A stretch of 43,129 nt of DNA. Origin: Pseudomonadota bacterium (GTDB lineage Bacteria; Desulfobacterota; Desulfobacteria; Desulfobacterales; JAHIVH01). The notes beneath the pieces were generated by a model. The model did no database searches and was not told where the DNA came from. It saw nothing but the letters and a program-made list of their open reading frames with translations. The position numbers and the translations under genes are program-made. Each line of letters opens with the position of its first letter. The stretch's first letter is position 1. The stretch lies in NCBI GenBank assembly GCA_018816735.1, contig JAHIVH010000022.1, positions 1-43,129 on the forward strand, in the 5' to 3' direction. Shown here piece by piece: positions 33,542 through 41,133 of this stretch.

Positions 33542-33807
33542 TCCTGAAACTCCTTCTCGTAAGGTCCGGGGTATGGTTTCATATCCTTGATGCCGATGTA
33601 ATAACTTAAATGTTTGATAAACCCCTTGGGATACTTGAGTTTGGCTTTTCGGTATACCAGGGGGACGACAACCAATGATATCCAGGCAATCCATCCGCCA
33701 AAAATCATCGCCCATCCCAGAATACCGGAAATAATCCCCACTTCGTCCGCCTCAAATATATAGATCTGAAGCGGAGAAGAGAGATATTGGGGAACCTTGT
33801 CAGCCAT
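33538..33807 (-). CDS. traL: TraL, VirB3-like pilus assembly protein
   Basis: The 89-residue product (F TraL has 91) starts at ATG 33807, overlapping the traA stop as TGATG. It contains 'VPQYLSSPLQIYIFEADEVG' followed by a broad hydrophobic region (about 24-50) and a basic loop, the usual TraL/VirB3 arrangement. It would act with TraE and TraC at the inner membrane. The upstream in-frame extension lies within traA and is not used. Confidence 0.92.
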   Translation of the reverse strand: MADKVPQYLSSPLQIYIFEADEVGIISGILGWAMIFGGWIAWISLVVVPLVYRKAKLKYPKGFIKHLSYYIGIKDMKPYPGPYEKEFQE

Positions 33808-34127
33808 CAGATCAGGGCGCCAAAGGTGTTGATAATCGCATCGGCTTTTACAAGGCCACCGGTAGCAGCAAGAGTACCCAGCATAGCCGGAAACTGTTGT
33901 TTCCATGCGAGAAGGCCTGCGGATACAACACCCACTACCCCCACACCGAAACCGATCGCGCCTTTACTCATATTGTTGACAACGATGTCATAAACGTCGT
34001 ACCCGAAACTACCGGCGGCAGGTGCCGTCATGGCAAAAACAGACTGGGGGATGGCCATGGCAAGAGAAAGGACCATCATGGCGAAGCAGATTTTTAGATA
34101 ATCTTTTGTGGTGTATTTTTGTTTCAT
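33807..34127 (-). CDS. traA: TraA pilin precursor
   Basis: This 106-residue propilin has a long signal region (about 32 residues, ending QSVFA) and a mature part of about 74 residues with two hydrophobic helices separated by a short basic loop (GLLAWKQQFP), the topology of F-type pilins. Mature F pilin has 70 residues. The mature start (MTAPAAGSFGYD) is Ala/Gly/Ser-rich like F pilin. Its position just before traL-traE-traK confirms the assignment. No TraQ- or TraX-like gene is seen, so maturation may depend on the S26 peptidase at 14474-14956. Confidence 0.88.
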   Translation of the reverse strand: MKQKYTTKDYLKICFAMMVLSLAMAIPQSVFAMTAPAAGSFGYDVYDIVVNNMSKGAIGFGVGVVGVVSAGLLAWKQQFPAMLGTLAATGGLVKADAIINTFGALI

Positions 34128-34384
34128 TTTTGGAATCTCTCCTTTGATTGATTGATAATAACGTACTGTTTCTTTTTCAGTGATCGATTTAAAGGTTTTA
34201 TGACGTTATCGCATTTTGAAACGCTTGCGAATGTTGTGAATTCTGTGGTCTTGCCCTGTATTTCTAACGTGGCTTCTGACGAATTTAAATTCCTGTATGG
34301 CCCTTGATCTATTTCCTTATGCGTTGTCGAGCATCCGGAAAATAAGGTTAACACGAATAACAGGATGGTTATGGTTCTTAACAT
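34124..34384 (-). CDS. Small lipoprotein upstream of pilin
   Basis: The 86-residue product has a lipoprotein signal (ITILLFVLTLFSGC, Cys18 followed by Ser, so outer-membrane sorting is likely). The rest is polar and basic with one further cysteine. Its stop overlaps the traA start as ATGA. GGTGA lies five bases upstream. No family is recognised. A small lipoprotein at this place could guard against self-transfer or assist pilin export; both are guesses. Confidence 0.75.
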   Translation of the reverse strand: MLRTITILLFVLTLFSGCSTTHKEIDQGPYRNLNSSEATLEIQGKTTEFTTFASVSKCDNVIKPLNRSLKKKQYVIINQSKERFQK

Positions 34385-34448
34385 TTTTCACCAATTTTAG
34401 TTTTGAAGGTTATTTGAGAGAAAAATCTTCAAGAAAGGATTTTTATAT

Positions 34449-34727
34449 TTATTCTGACTCTCGCCTTTTTCTCTCGTCTTTCGCCTTGAACAATAAATCG
34501 CGCAGATGATTTAACGCTTCCCTGAACTGTAAGGGATTAATACGGGCCTTTCCAATTCGATAATCGCGGTCTAACACATCAATGTCAGCCCCTTTTATCC
34601 AGAATTCAGCGATCTGAACCTTTCTAAAGCTTTGGTTGAAAGAAATTCGGTCCAAATCGCAACCGCAACATAAAAAATACGCCCCTTTAAAAATGTCTGT
34701 GGTGGCTATCTTGCCTTGGGGCGGCAA
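34449..34727 (-). CDS. DUF5659-like small protein, first gene of tra operon
   Basis: The 92-residue product starts at a TTG at 34727, supported by a strong GGGGGGTGA seven bases upstream. The sequence follows the DUF5659 pattern: 'ATTDIFKGAYFLCCGCDLD', then a strand 'RKVQIAEFWIKG', 'YRIGKARINPLQFREALNHLRDLLF'. The role of the family is unknown; members are small cytoplasmic proteins often on mobile elements. The weak start codon and long leader make it a plausible control point for the operon. Confidence 0.6.
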   Translation of the reverse strand: MPPQGKIATTDIFKGAYFLCCGCDLDRISFNQSFRKVQIAEFWIKGADIDVLDRDYRIGKARINPLQFREALNHLRDLLFKAKDERKRRESE

Positions 34728-34776
34728 ATTTGATCACCCCCCTTCGATTATGAAAAATAGTTGATATTTTGGAGAG

Positions 34777-34813
34777 ATTAGGTTAGATATGTTTTGAGGA
34801 TTACTAACCTAAT
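34777..34813. promoter_or_regulatory. Perfect 10 bp dyad in tra leader
   Basis: ATTAGGTTAG (34777-34786) and CTAACCTAAT (34804-34813) are perfect inverted repeats with a 17 base spacer, 50-86 bases before the TTG start at 34727. In the tra mRNA this would be a leader hairpin; in DNA it may be an operator, since it overlaps the candidate antisense -10. Confidence 0.6.
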
Positions 34814-34824
34814 TCTCGGCTCGA

Positions 34825-34870
34825 GCCATTAACCTTATTCTTTAGCGAGATGGAGGTTGATGGCTTTTTT
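34825..34870 (+). terminator. Intrinsic terminator, plus orientation, in tra leader
   Basis: GCCATtAACCT (34825-34835) pairs with AGGTTgATGGC (34854-34864), one mismatch in 11, followed at once by TTTTTT (34865-34870). On the minus strand there is no T-tract after the hairpin, so it terminates only rightward RNA. Confidence 0.65.
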
Positions 34871-35050
34871 ATTATTTTGCGAGTTATCGATACCTATAAA
34901 CTTAACTATAAATTACTAAACATAAACTTATCGTTTTTGTCAATAATTTTGTCTAATTTTTTGGTCAATTTTTATAACAATAAACACAATTATTTAAATA
35001 GTAAATAATTTGAGCACATTAAGAATATTATTCACAGGAAGGCTCAATAT
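34871..35050 (-). promoter_or_regulatory. tra operon promoter region
   Basis: On the minus strand a perfect TTGACA (34938-34943) is followed after 17 bases by TTTAGT (34915-34920, 4 of 6 matches to TATAAT), placing the transcript start near 34907 and giving a leader of about 180 bases. ATAAACTTA occurs twice (34896-34904 and 34922-34930), flanking and overlapping the -10 with 26 bp periodicity. Three GTC-containing repeats (starting 34939, 34951, 34964) overlap the -35. These are candidate regulator sites. The rest of 34728-35069 holds only the leader dyads listed separately. Confidence 0.45.
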
Positions 35051-35076
35051 AAAATGGCCATTATATGGGTCATTTT
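35051..35076 (-). terminator. Possible terminator after the response regulator
   Basis: AAAATGGCC (35051-35059) and GGTCATTTT (35068-35076) form a 9 bp stem with one G-U pair and an 8 base loop. On the minus strand the hairpin overlaps the stop codon of the regulator gene and ends in ATTTTAT. It would separate the regulator from the tra promoter, but the stem is AT-rich. Confidence 0.35.
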
Positions 35077-36437
35077 ATTTTGATTTTTAATAAATCGCGT
35101 ATCTGTTTCTTTTTCTCGGGGGGTAATTTGTCGACTCTGTTAATCAATGTTGATCTTTTAAAATCAGTATAGGGGACCACTCCTCTTAATGATTTTACCT
35201 TATTTTCCCTTATTATTTTTTTTATAAACAATACAAAAAGATTGTCTTCTATTTCCCGATATGACTCTTTATTCAAATCAATATTTAGCGTTACTTCATT
35301 AAGGCTGCTATTTTTTTCATCATTGAGGCTATTACGAATATATTTAGGGATAATAGATTCATCCAATAAATTATTTTCACAATTTTCCAACATTGATAAA
35401 ATACAATTCTTAAGCTCTCTAATATTGCCTAGCCTCCAATCATACTTATGGAAGATCTGCAATGCTTCAGAGGTAATTCGATATCTTTTATCACTATGTG
35501 TGATGTCTTCAATGATTGATTCTATAATTTGAGATAATTCATCATTTCGTTCCCTAAGTGGTGGTACATAAATTGAAAAAATCGAGATTCGCTGCAGTAA
35601 ATCATTATTGAATAAATTATCTTCCACATACTTTTTTAAATTTTTATTTGTCACTGTTACAATTTTAGTTTTAATAACTTTGGTTCCGTTTGAATCCAAT
35701 TTTGCAGTGTCTATATATCTTAATAATAATGCCTGTGCTTCTATGTTCATAGAATCAATTTCATCAATCAACAACCAGCCACCTTGAGAAGCAATTAAAG
35801 AATCACGCAATTTACCCAACATACTTTCTGATTCTACTAATGCACAATTAAATCTGATAAATTTAACCTTCTTAACGTTTTTTTTAAAGACATCAATAAT
35901 TTGTTCTTTCCCGGTGCCAGGTTCACCATATACATGGAAGATATCAATTATATCTGATTTTATTATTTTTTTTATTTTAGCTTCTATTTCTTTAAAATGT
36001 TTGTTGTTCTTTAATTCTTTCACAGTGATATCTTGCTTATAAGCATAATAACATTGCAGCAAACTTAAGCTGAAATTTTGAACAGGTGTGTTTTTTGCTA
36101 TAAAATAATTTACCCCAAGGCTTATATATTCTTTAATAATGTTTTCATCGCTAAGTTGAGAATACATAATAATAACAGCTTCGGGGAATTGTTGTTTTGA
36201 ATAATTAGCTAAAGTATGACCTATTTCTCTATCACCTTTGAATAATATATCTAACATAATGATGTTTGGAGCTTGGTTAATGTCATGCATAAACGCTTTT
36301 GCATCAGAGTATTGCTTAACTTTAAAACAATAAGTTTTATCTTTGAAATCGACATGTTTTTGCTCTAATAAAACCTTAATGGCGTCTAAGTAAAACTCCA
36401 CATCATCGACATATGATATGTTTATTATTTCAGGCAT
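35070..36437 (-). CDS. NtrC-like response regulator lacking the GAFTGA loop
   Basis: The 455-residue protein has a receiver domain (Asp11/Asp12 acid pocket, phosphoacceptor Asp63 in IIMLDILFKG, Lys115) and an AAA+ domain with Walker A GEPGTGKE (171-178), 'FIRFNCALVESESML' and Walker B WLLIDEID (221-228), then 'PPLRERNDELSQIIE' and 'YDWRLGNIRELKNCIL'. These are NtrC-family hallmarks. However, the GAFTGA loop that contacts sigma-54 is missing: after ESESML comes GKLRDSLIASQGGW directly. It is therefore unlikely to activate sigma-54 polymerase in the usual way. The C-terminus has a short helix-turn-helix-like end (TDFKRSTLINRVDKL). It lies seven bases after the kinase gene and faces the tra promoter. 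Confidence 0.85.
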   Translation of the reverse strand: MPEIINISYVDDVEFYLDAIKVLLEQKHVDFKDKTYCFKVKQYSDAKAFMHDINQAPNIIMLDILFKGDREIGHTLANYSKQQFPEAVIIMYSQLSDENIIKEYISLGVNYFIAKNTPVQNFSLSLLQCYYAYKQDITVKELKNNKHFKEIEAKIKKIIKSDIIDIFHVYGEPGTGKEQIIDVFKKNVKKVKFIRFNCALVESESMLGKLRDSLIASQGGWLLIDEIDSMNIEAQALLLRYIDTAKLDSNGTKVIKTKIVTVTNKNLKKYVEDNLFNNDLLQRISIFSIYVPPLRERNDELSQIIESIIEDITHSDKRYRITSEALQIFHKYDWRLGNIRELKNCILSMLENCENNLLDESIIPKYIRNSLNDEKNSSLNEVTLNIDLNKESYREIEDNLFVLFIKKIIRENKVKSLRGVVPYTDFKRSTLINRVDKLPPEKKKQIRDLLKIKIK

Positions 36438-36444
36438 TTATTAT

Positions 36445-38250
36445 TTACCCTATATGTATTGTTCCCAGTTGACCAAAATCAATTTGTGCGGAGTCTACCA
36501 TATCAGCATATAAAGTAACTATGAATTCTACGCCATCACAAGTATTTTTACACTCAACCTTACCATTATGTGCATCAATTATTTTCTTAACTGAAGCCAA
36601 TCCCAGCCCCACCCCCTTCTCTTTTGACCGGGTTTTAAAATAGTCATACATAGTGATAAGAAAATCGGTTTCGATATGCGGCCCATTGTTTCCAACTATA
36701 ATTTTATAAAATTCATCTTTATTTTTCGTAAAAATCCAAATTTTCCCATTAGACACTCCACCAATTTCAATTATAGCTTCGATAGCATTTTTTATAATAT
36801 TAAAAAAAGCGTCTGTGATATATTTTTTATCACCTATTAAATTTTTATTTGCCTCGAATTTACAAATCACATTTATATTATACTTTTTTAGGTCACAACT
36901 TAAATGATCTAAAATATTTTGAATTATAGTTGGGAAAGAAATCGGCTTAATGTTAAGTCTTAGTTGTCGAGCTAAAGTAGATATATCCTCAATTGATCTG
37001 TTTACAGAGGACAGTGTGGATTCGATACTATTTTTAGCATTTTTGAAAATTGCAGGATTTGTTAACCAAATATCACGATCCATATCTAACATCATTTTTA
37101 ATGCATTTAATGGCGTTTTTATATCATGGGTTATAATTGCTGTCATTTTTCCAATTTCAGCTAATTCAAAATTTTTATTTACTAATGTTACCAAATCATT
37201 TGTTTTTTCGGTTAACTCATTATAATTTTCAGTTACATAATCAATTTCATACAATTTGGTCTGGCTCACTTTAGCAACAGGGCCTTTTATATGAGACTCG
37301 CTTTTTAAAAATCTATAATTTTTTAGAATTCTATTGGAAATTAATAATGATACTATGTTTGTTAAAGAAAAAATAGAAAAAATGAACAATACTATATTTG
37401 AAAAATCAAAGGTTGTTCTGATATTGAAATAATTAAACATATACATCAAGAATACAAATAAATTAAGTGTGACCATAATTAGCAATGGGGCAAATGATCG
37501 TATTGATAGCAAAGGTGCCATTGAATGATTACACAACAAGTATTTATTATTTTTTTGATAGCATACATAAATAATAAAAAAAATTGAAATAGCTACTTGC
37601 CAAATATGATAATAATTTTTCGGAGGCATTTTTATAGCGTATTGATATCTGATTGCGATATCAGAGATACATAAGAGTGAAAGACCCAGTAGTAAAAAAT
37701 ATGAATAGATGTCGTTCTCCCTCAGACTTCTAAAAAAAACCGTAATAAGTAATATGAATTCGAAAAAAGCGAAGGTTGATGTAAAGAGCAAAAAATAAAA
37801 TACTTTATTATGATAATTGCTTTCGATATATACACAGTCAAAATATATGGCAGAAAATGATAAAATGACAATTATTGAAAACTCTCTAAAACTAATTTTA
37901 GTTTTGATAAATACATATATAATAAGAATAATTACAAAAAGCATATATAATACAGAGCTAACTGTTCCTGGAATTTGAGGTAATGGGGATGGGAGTATTG
38001 TATTAAATATGATGGAAATATATATCAATTCAGCGGTTAATAAAATAAGAAACGCAACCGCAACAAATTTATCTGATGACGACCTTTCTTGAAAAAATAA
38101 ATATATTACTATACAAATCTCACAAAAAATAACCTGCATAGCGGCTAAAGTTATTTTGGTAGATTCCACCCAAAAACCTTCAGGGCAGACCATTTTCTCA
38201 AAAAAAATTGGTAAAAACACAAACGCAATAGAAAATAATAATTTTTTCAT
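36445..38250 (-). CDS. Multi-pass membrane sensor histidine kinase
   Basis: The 601-residue product has about eight to ten membrane helices in residues 1-310 (an integral-membrane sensor, no large periplasmic domain), a linker, then HisKA: 'IGKMTAIITHDIKTPLNAL' with the phosphorylated His375. The ATPase domain shows 'FFNIIKNAIEAI' (N box), 'VGNNGPHIE' and 'KGVGLGLASVKKIIDAHNG'. A hydrophobic or membrane-borne signal is likely from the architecture. It is transcribed with the response regulator and diverges from the outer-membrane gene at 38345. The coding sequence is very AT-rich and no ribosome-binding site precedes its ATG, unlike the tra genes. Confidence 0.92.
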   Translation of the reverse strand: MKKLLFSIAFVFLPIFFEKMVCPEGFWVESTKITLAAMQVIFCEICIVIYLFFQERSSSDKFVAVAFLILLTAELIYISIIFNTILPSPLPQIPGTVSSVLYMLFVIILIIYVFIKTKISFREFSIIVILSFSAIYFDCVYIESNYHNKVFYFLLFTSTFAFFEFILLITVFFRSLRENDIYSYFLLLGLSLLCISDIAIRYQYAIKMPPKNYYHIWQVAISIFFIIYVCYQKNNKYLLCNHSMAPLLSIRSFAPLLIMVTLNLFVFLMYMFNYFNIRTTFDFSNIVLFIFSIFSLTNIVSLLISNRILKNYRFLKSESHIKGPVAKVSQTKLYEIDYVTENYNELTEKTNDLVTLVNKNFELAEIGKMTAIITHDIKTPLNALKMMLDMDRDIWLTNPAIFKNAKNSIESTLSSVNRSIEDISTLARQLRLNIKPISFPTIIQNILDHLSCDLKKYNINVICKFEANKNLIGDKKYITDAFFNIIKNAIEAIIEIGGVSNGKIWIFTKNKDEFYKIIVGNNGPHIETDFLITMYDYFKTRSKEKGVGLGLASVKKIIDAHNGKVECKNTCDGVEFIVTLYADMVDSAQIDFGQLGTIHIG

Positions 38251-38344
38251 ATCTATTAAATTTATGGAAATTTAGTTTTACAGTTCATTCAAAATAGTCT
38301 AAAAAAGACGCTTTATTCAATTATAATAAATAATATTTAATTTT
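38251..38344. promoter_or_regulatory. Divergent promoter region, kinase and barrel genes
   Basis: This 94 bp AT-rich gap separates the two divergent starts. TATAAT occurs on the plus strand at 38322-38327, without a recognisable -35 at the right distance. GTCT/AGAC flanking AAAAA (about 38297-38308) forms a small dyad just upstream, a possible regulator site. A missing -35 would fit an activated promoter. Confidence 0.35.
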
Positions 38345-39850
38345 ATGAAACCAACATATTTCATCTTATTTTTTTTGGCCAACTTTTTTTATATAGTCCC
38401 AGAACTTTTTTCTTATCAGAATGTTCTTGAAAACATATCTATTTATAGTGAGTTCAGTTGCTTATCAAAAACTCAAACGTCATATTATACACCTCTTGAT
38501 AATCCTATTTGGGCAATAGATTTTCGATCAGGTGCAAATCATAGGGAAGATCAAATTATTAGAACTGCAGGGGAAATCGATTTATGTATTGGCAAACCAG
38601 GAGAAAAATTTTTTGGGCTTCTACAATTTTATTTTGATGCCAATGATCCAGATTTTAATGTAAATGAGCAAGAGGAAGCTTATTTTGATACAGGAAATAT
38701 ATTTATAAATTACCGTCCTTTTGAATTTTATGGGGGGCGACCTTTTGGAATAACCGTAGGTATCCAACCTATTAAAGCAACTGCAAATGCAGCTTATTCA
38801 TATATTTTTTCAGGTGACTTTGAAGAAGACTTTATTTTGTACACATGTAACTTCCTAAACTATGCACCTGCCGTGACTTTTGATTTGCATTTTTCAAAAA
38901 CAAATGGAATTGGTTTTTCATATTCCCAAAAAGCACCAGATATTTCGAATATAGCGTTTGCTATCAATACCCAACATGCAAATTCTAAAATATTTTGGGT
39001 TGAAATGGAAAAATGGAATTTCAATTTTAATTTGGCCTACCAAATTGTTGATGGTGAACAATATGCAACAAAGATTAATCGAACAAATAATGGAAATATA
39101 TATTACAGCTATCAAAATGATCATAGACATAGGTTATTCAATAGTTTAATCAGGTATACCATTGAATTCAAAAAAAATACTATAATACCTTGGTTTGGTT
39201 ATCAAAAGCTTTTTGGCGATGAGGCTCAATTACCATATCTCGAAGAAATTGGATATGGTGATAGATATATATCTGCTTACACATTAAATTATGGATTTAG
39301 TTACCAAAAAAATAAATTCTTATTTGTAATGGATTTTTCAGAATTACATACGCCTAAATTAGGCGGAATAGATGCTCTACCCTACGGTTATGTTAATGAG
39401 CTAATCAAACCAATATATTCATTATTTCCTACATCAAACAATTATACCTGGTCTAATACTCCTATTGAAGGACTAAGTCATAGTGTTTATTACGCAGCTG
39501 GTTTAGGTTCTGTTGCACACATAGAATTTTTATACGAAATTTCAAAGCATATTAAAATTGGTGCTTTCATGTATTTTCTGAACAATAAAAATGATAATAC
39601 AATAGGAAATGAAAATAGTGTTAAACAACAACTAACAACTAGAATAACGTCCAAATTAATGAAGGAAGCAAATATTGACAATGCAGAAGCTACAGAAATA
39701 ACAAATAAAATAATGAATGTACTCGATAATGTAGAAATTCATATGGATGGTCAAACCGCAACAATATTCAACCAAATAATGTATGCATGTAAGGTCCCCT
39801 ACTGGGAAGATACTCATTCAATTGGAATGTTTGTTCGTTACTCATTTTAA
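38345..39850 (+). CDS. Outer-membrane beta-barrel protein
   Basis: The 501-residue product has a hydrophobic signal (FILFFLANFFYIVPELFS) and then alternating aromatic/polar strands typical of a barrel ('KFFGLLQFYFDAND', 'KWNFNFNLAYQIVDGE', 'NKFLFVMDFSELHTP', 'HIKIGAFMYFLNNK'). It ends in GMFVRYSF, a C-terminal phenylalanine strand of the kind recognised for outer-membrane insertion. No porin or transporter family is recognised. A soluble insert near residues 420-480 (KLMKEANIDNAEATEITNKI) is unusual for a barrel. It lies 12 bases before the phytochelatin-synthase-like gene and is probably co-transcribed with it. No ribosome-binding site is visible. Confidence 0.75.
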   Translation: MKPTYFILFFLANFFYIVPELFSYQNVLENISIYSEFSCLSKTQTSYYTPLDNPIWAIDFRSGANHREDQIIRTAGEIDLCIGKPGEKFFGLLQFYFDANDPDFNVNEQEEAYFDTGNIFINYRPFEFYGGRPFGITVGIQPIKATANAAYSYIFSGDFEEDFILYTCNFLNYAPAVTFDLHFSKTNGIGFSYSQKAPDISNIAFAINTQHANSKIFWVEMEKWNFNFNLAYQIVDGEQYATKINRTNNGNIYYSYQNDHRHRLFNSLIRYTIEFKKNTIIPWFGYQKLFGDEAQLPYLEEIGYGDRYISAYTLNYGFSYQKNKFLFVMDFSELHTPKLGGIDALPYGYVNELIKPIYSLFPTSNNYTWSNTPIEGLSHSVYYAAGLGSVAHIEFLYEISKHIKIGAFMYFLNNKNDNTIGNENSVKQQLTTRITSKLMKEANIDNAEATEITNKIMNVLDNVEIHMDGQTATIFNQIMYACKVPYWEDTHSIGMFVRYSF

Positions 39851-39862
39851 ATAGGATCAAAA

Positions 39863-40663
39863 ATGTTAGTTAAACATATAAAAAAATTTAATACTTCTTT
39901 TAAGATGAACTATAGACTATTTAAAGTATTCCTTGCTATTGGATATCAATCTTTAAAATACAGGCTCAGAAACCGTCATCGCATCGCCAAGCCAATATCC
40001 ATGGATCCAAAAGACTTTAAAAATGAATTCACCTATCGTGCACGACATCTCCTTACACATTACGTTCAACAGTTCAATAATGCTGCCTGTTCTGTGGCGA
40101 CCATAGCCACGATTCTGAATACGGCCACTGAAGAAAATTCTCATTCTAAAAGTAAAATCTCTCAACAAGACATCTTAAATACCGTCCATGTACTCAATTG
40201 GAAAGAAAGAGTTATGAAAAGGCGGGGACTTCAACTTAAAGAACTGGCCGTAGTTGTCGAACATGCTTTAAACGCCTATAAAATTAAGTTTAAAAAATTC
40301 GAAGTCAAGTATATCGATGATCACTTTGACATAGAGACTGAGAAAAAAAACCTTTTAAGCAAGCTGATAAGTTTACAGTCTACAGAAAATCAATATATGA
40401 TCATCCATTTCAATCAGGGCCTTTTTTTAAGAGGCCTTCATCTGCCCCACATATCACCTATAGGGGCCTTTAATACCATTACAAAGGAAATACTCGTACT
40501 TGATGTAGATAAATATGGCCCTGGGCCGTACTGGATTCCTTTCGATCTTTTTTTTAAAGGTATATCGGACAATTTTGGTGGGCGAATGAGCATTTTTGGC
40601 TACTCAGGAGGAGGCTATATTTGCTTTACACTGACAACCCCAAATGAATCGACGAATCAGTAG
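39863..40663 (+). CDS. Phytochelatin-synthase-like papain-fold protease
   Basis: The 266-residue product matches the phytochelatin synthase fold. The nucleophile is Cys76 in QQFNNAACSVATIATILN. The histidine is His196 in HLPHISPIGAFNTI and the acid is Asp214 in EILVLDVDKYGPGPYWIP. The His-to-Asp distance of 18 and the HxSPIG...LDV...W order equal those I recall for plant enzyme (His162, Asp180). Related bacterial proteins cleave glutathione or act as peptidases rather than making phytochelatins. There is no classical signal peptide; the N-terminal 45 residues are basic with one weak hydrophobic stretch. Base composition rises sharply at about 39960, inside the gene, so the start region may have been acquired with the barrel gene. 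Substrate unknown. Confidence 0.8.
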   Translation: MLVKHIKKFNTSFKMNYRLFKVFLAIGYQSLKYRLRNRHRIAKPISMDPKDFKNEFTYRARHLLTHYVQQFNNAACSVATIATILNTATEENSHSKSKISQQDILNTVHVLNWKERVMKRRGLQLKELAVVVEHALNAYKIKFKKFEVKYIDDHFDIETEKKNLLSKLISLQSTENQYMIIHFNQGLFLRGLHLPHISPIGAFNTITKEILVLDVDKYGPGPYWIPFDLFFKGISDNFGGRMSIFGYSGGGYICFTLTTPNESTNQ

Positions 40664-40742
40664 GTATTCAGGTTCATTTTTTTGCCTTTACCATATCGTT
40701 TTTAGCTCTAAATTTTTTCCGGGATGCGTCTTTCAACATATC

Positions 40743-40992
40743 AAAGGCAACTTTTTCAGGGTAAAATAAATATAACAACAACAACGAGTTAGTTGTTGTT
40801 TTATTTTTTAAAACGTTTAATAGTTTAAAGAGTGTTTATTATAAGTAAAATTAATGTGTTATGCTTCTAAAAGCAACTTAATCAGGGCTAAAAGCAACTT
40901 AATCAGGGCTAAATTTAGTTTAAAGCAACCTAATCAGGGTTGAAAAGCAACCTTTTCAGGGCTGAATTTTAATCAAAGCAACCTTTTCAGGG
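40743..40992 (+). repeat. oriV: Iteron array upstream of rep (oriV candidate)
   Basis: Six direct copies of a 15 bp core, GCAACtTaaTCAGGG or variants, start at 40747, 40873, 40894, 40925, 40947 and 40978. Spacing among the last five is 21, 31, 22 and 31 bp. Copies 2-3 share TTAATCAGGGCT; copies 5-6 share CCTTTTCAGGG; copy 1 matches the distal copies at 42728 and 42764. The array directly precedes a Rep_3 initiator gene, so these are Rep binding sites of the replication origin. An AT-rich stretch between copies 1 and 2 may be the melting region. Confidence 0.9.
40774..40808 (+). terminator. Intrinsic terminator after the protease gene
   Basis: AACAACAAC (40777-40785) pairs perfectly with GTTGTTGTT (40792-40800) over a six base loop, followed by TTATTTTTT. 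It would end rightward transcription from the barrel/protease pair before it enters the origin. Confidence 0.7.
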
Positions 40993-41005
40993 TGAATTGT
41001 TTAAG

Positions 41006-41041
41006 GCAACTATTGACAAAAAAGTTGCTTTTAATTATATA
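41006..41041 (+). promoter_or_regulatory. rep promoter overlapped by inverted half-iterons
   Basis: TTGACA (41013-41018), a 17 base spacer and TATATA (41036-41041) form a good promoter. GCAACT (41006-41011) and AGTTGC (41023-41028) are inverted half-iterons bracketing the -35. This is the usual design for autorepression by Rep dimers in iteron plasmids. Confidence 0.7.
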
Positions 41042-41133
41042 TCTACAATTAACTAAAAATTATATTAACTATGTCATTCACTTGTTTCAACATCTTATTG
41101 TAATGAGATATTATTTAAAAGAGGCTTTTAATA

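Larger units (their letters stand above)
34761..34870 (+). ncRNA. Candidate antisense RNA to the tra leader (FinP-like)
   Basis: A plus-strand transcript here would be complementary to the 5' leader of the tra operon. TTGATA (34761-34766) and TAGATA (34784-34789) are 17 bases apart, a fair -35 and a weak -10. The transcript would end at the intrinsic terminator 34825-34870, giving about 75 bases; an earlier start would add the hairpin 34777-34813 and give a two-hairpin RNA. No rightward coding gene precedes the terminator, so an RNA-only product is the simplest reading. F plasmid FinP has the same architecture and position logic (antisense to a leader). Not proven. Confidence 0.4.

Noticed and set aside
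33542..33715. N-terminal extension of traE
   Set aside because: It is traL sequence read in another frame; the ATG at 33541 coupled to the traL stop gives the normal TraE length.
34890..35050. Sigma-54 (-24/-12) promoter for the tra operon, expected from an NtrC-like neighbour
   Set aside because: I could not find GG and GC dinucleotides in the required 10 bp spacing in this AT-rich stretch; a sigma-70-type TTGACA is present instead.
40743..40992. CRISPR-like array
   Set aside because: Repeats are 15-20 bp, spacing is irregular and short, and they precede a Rep_3 gene; they are iterons.
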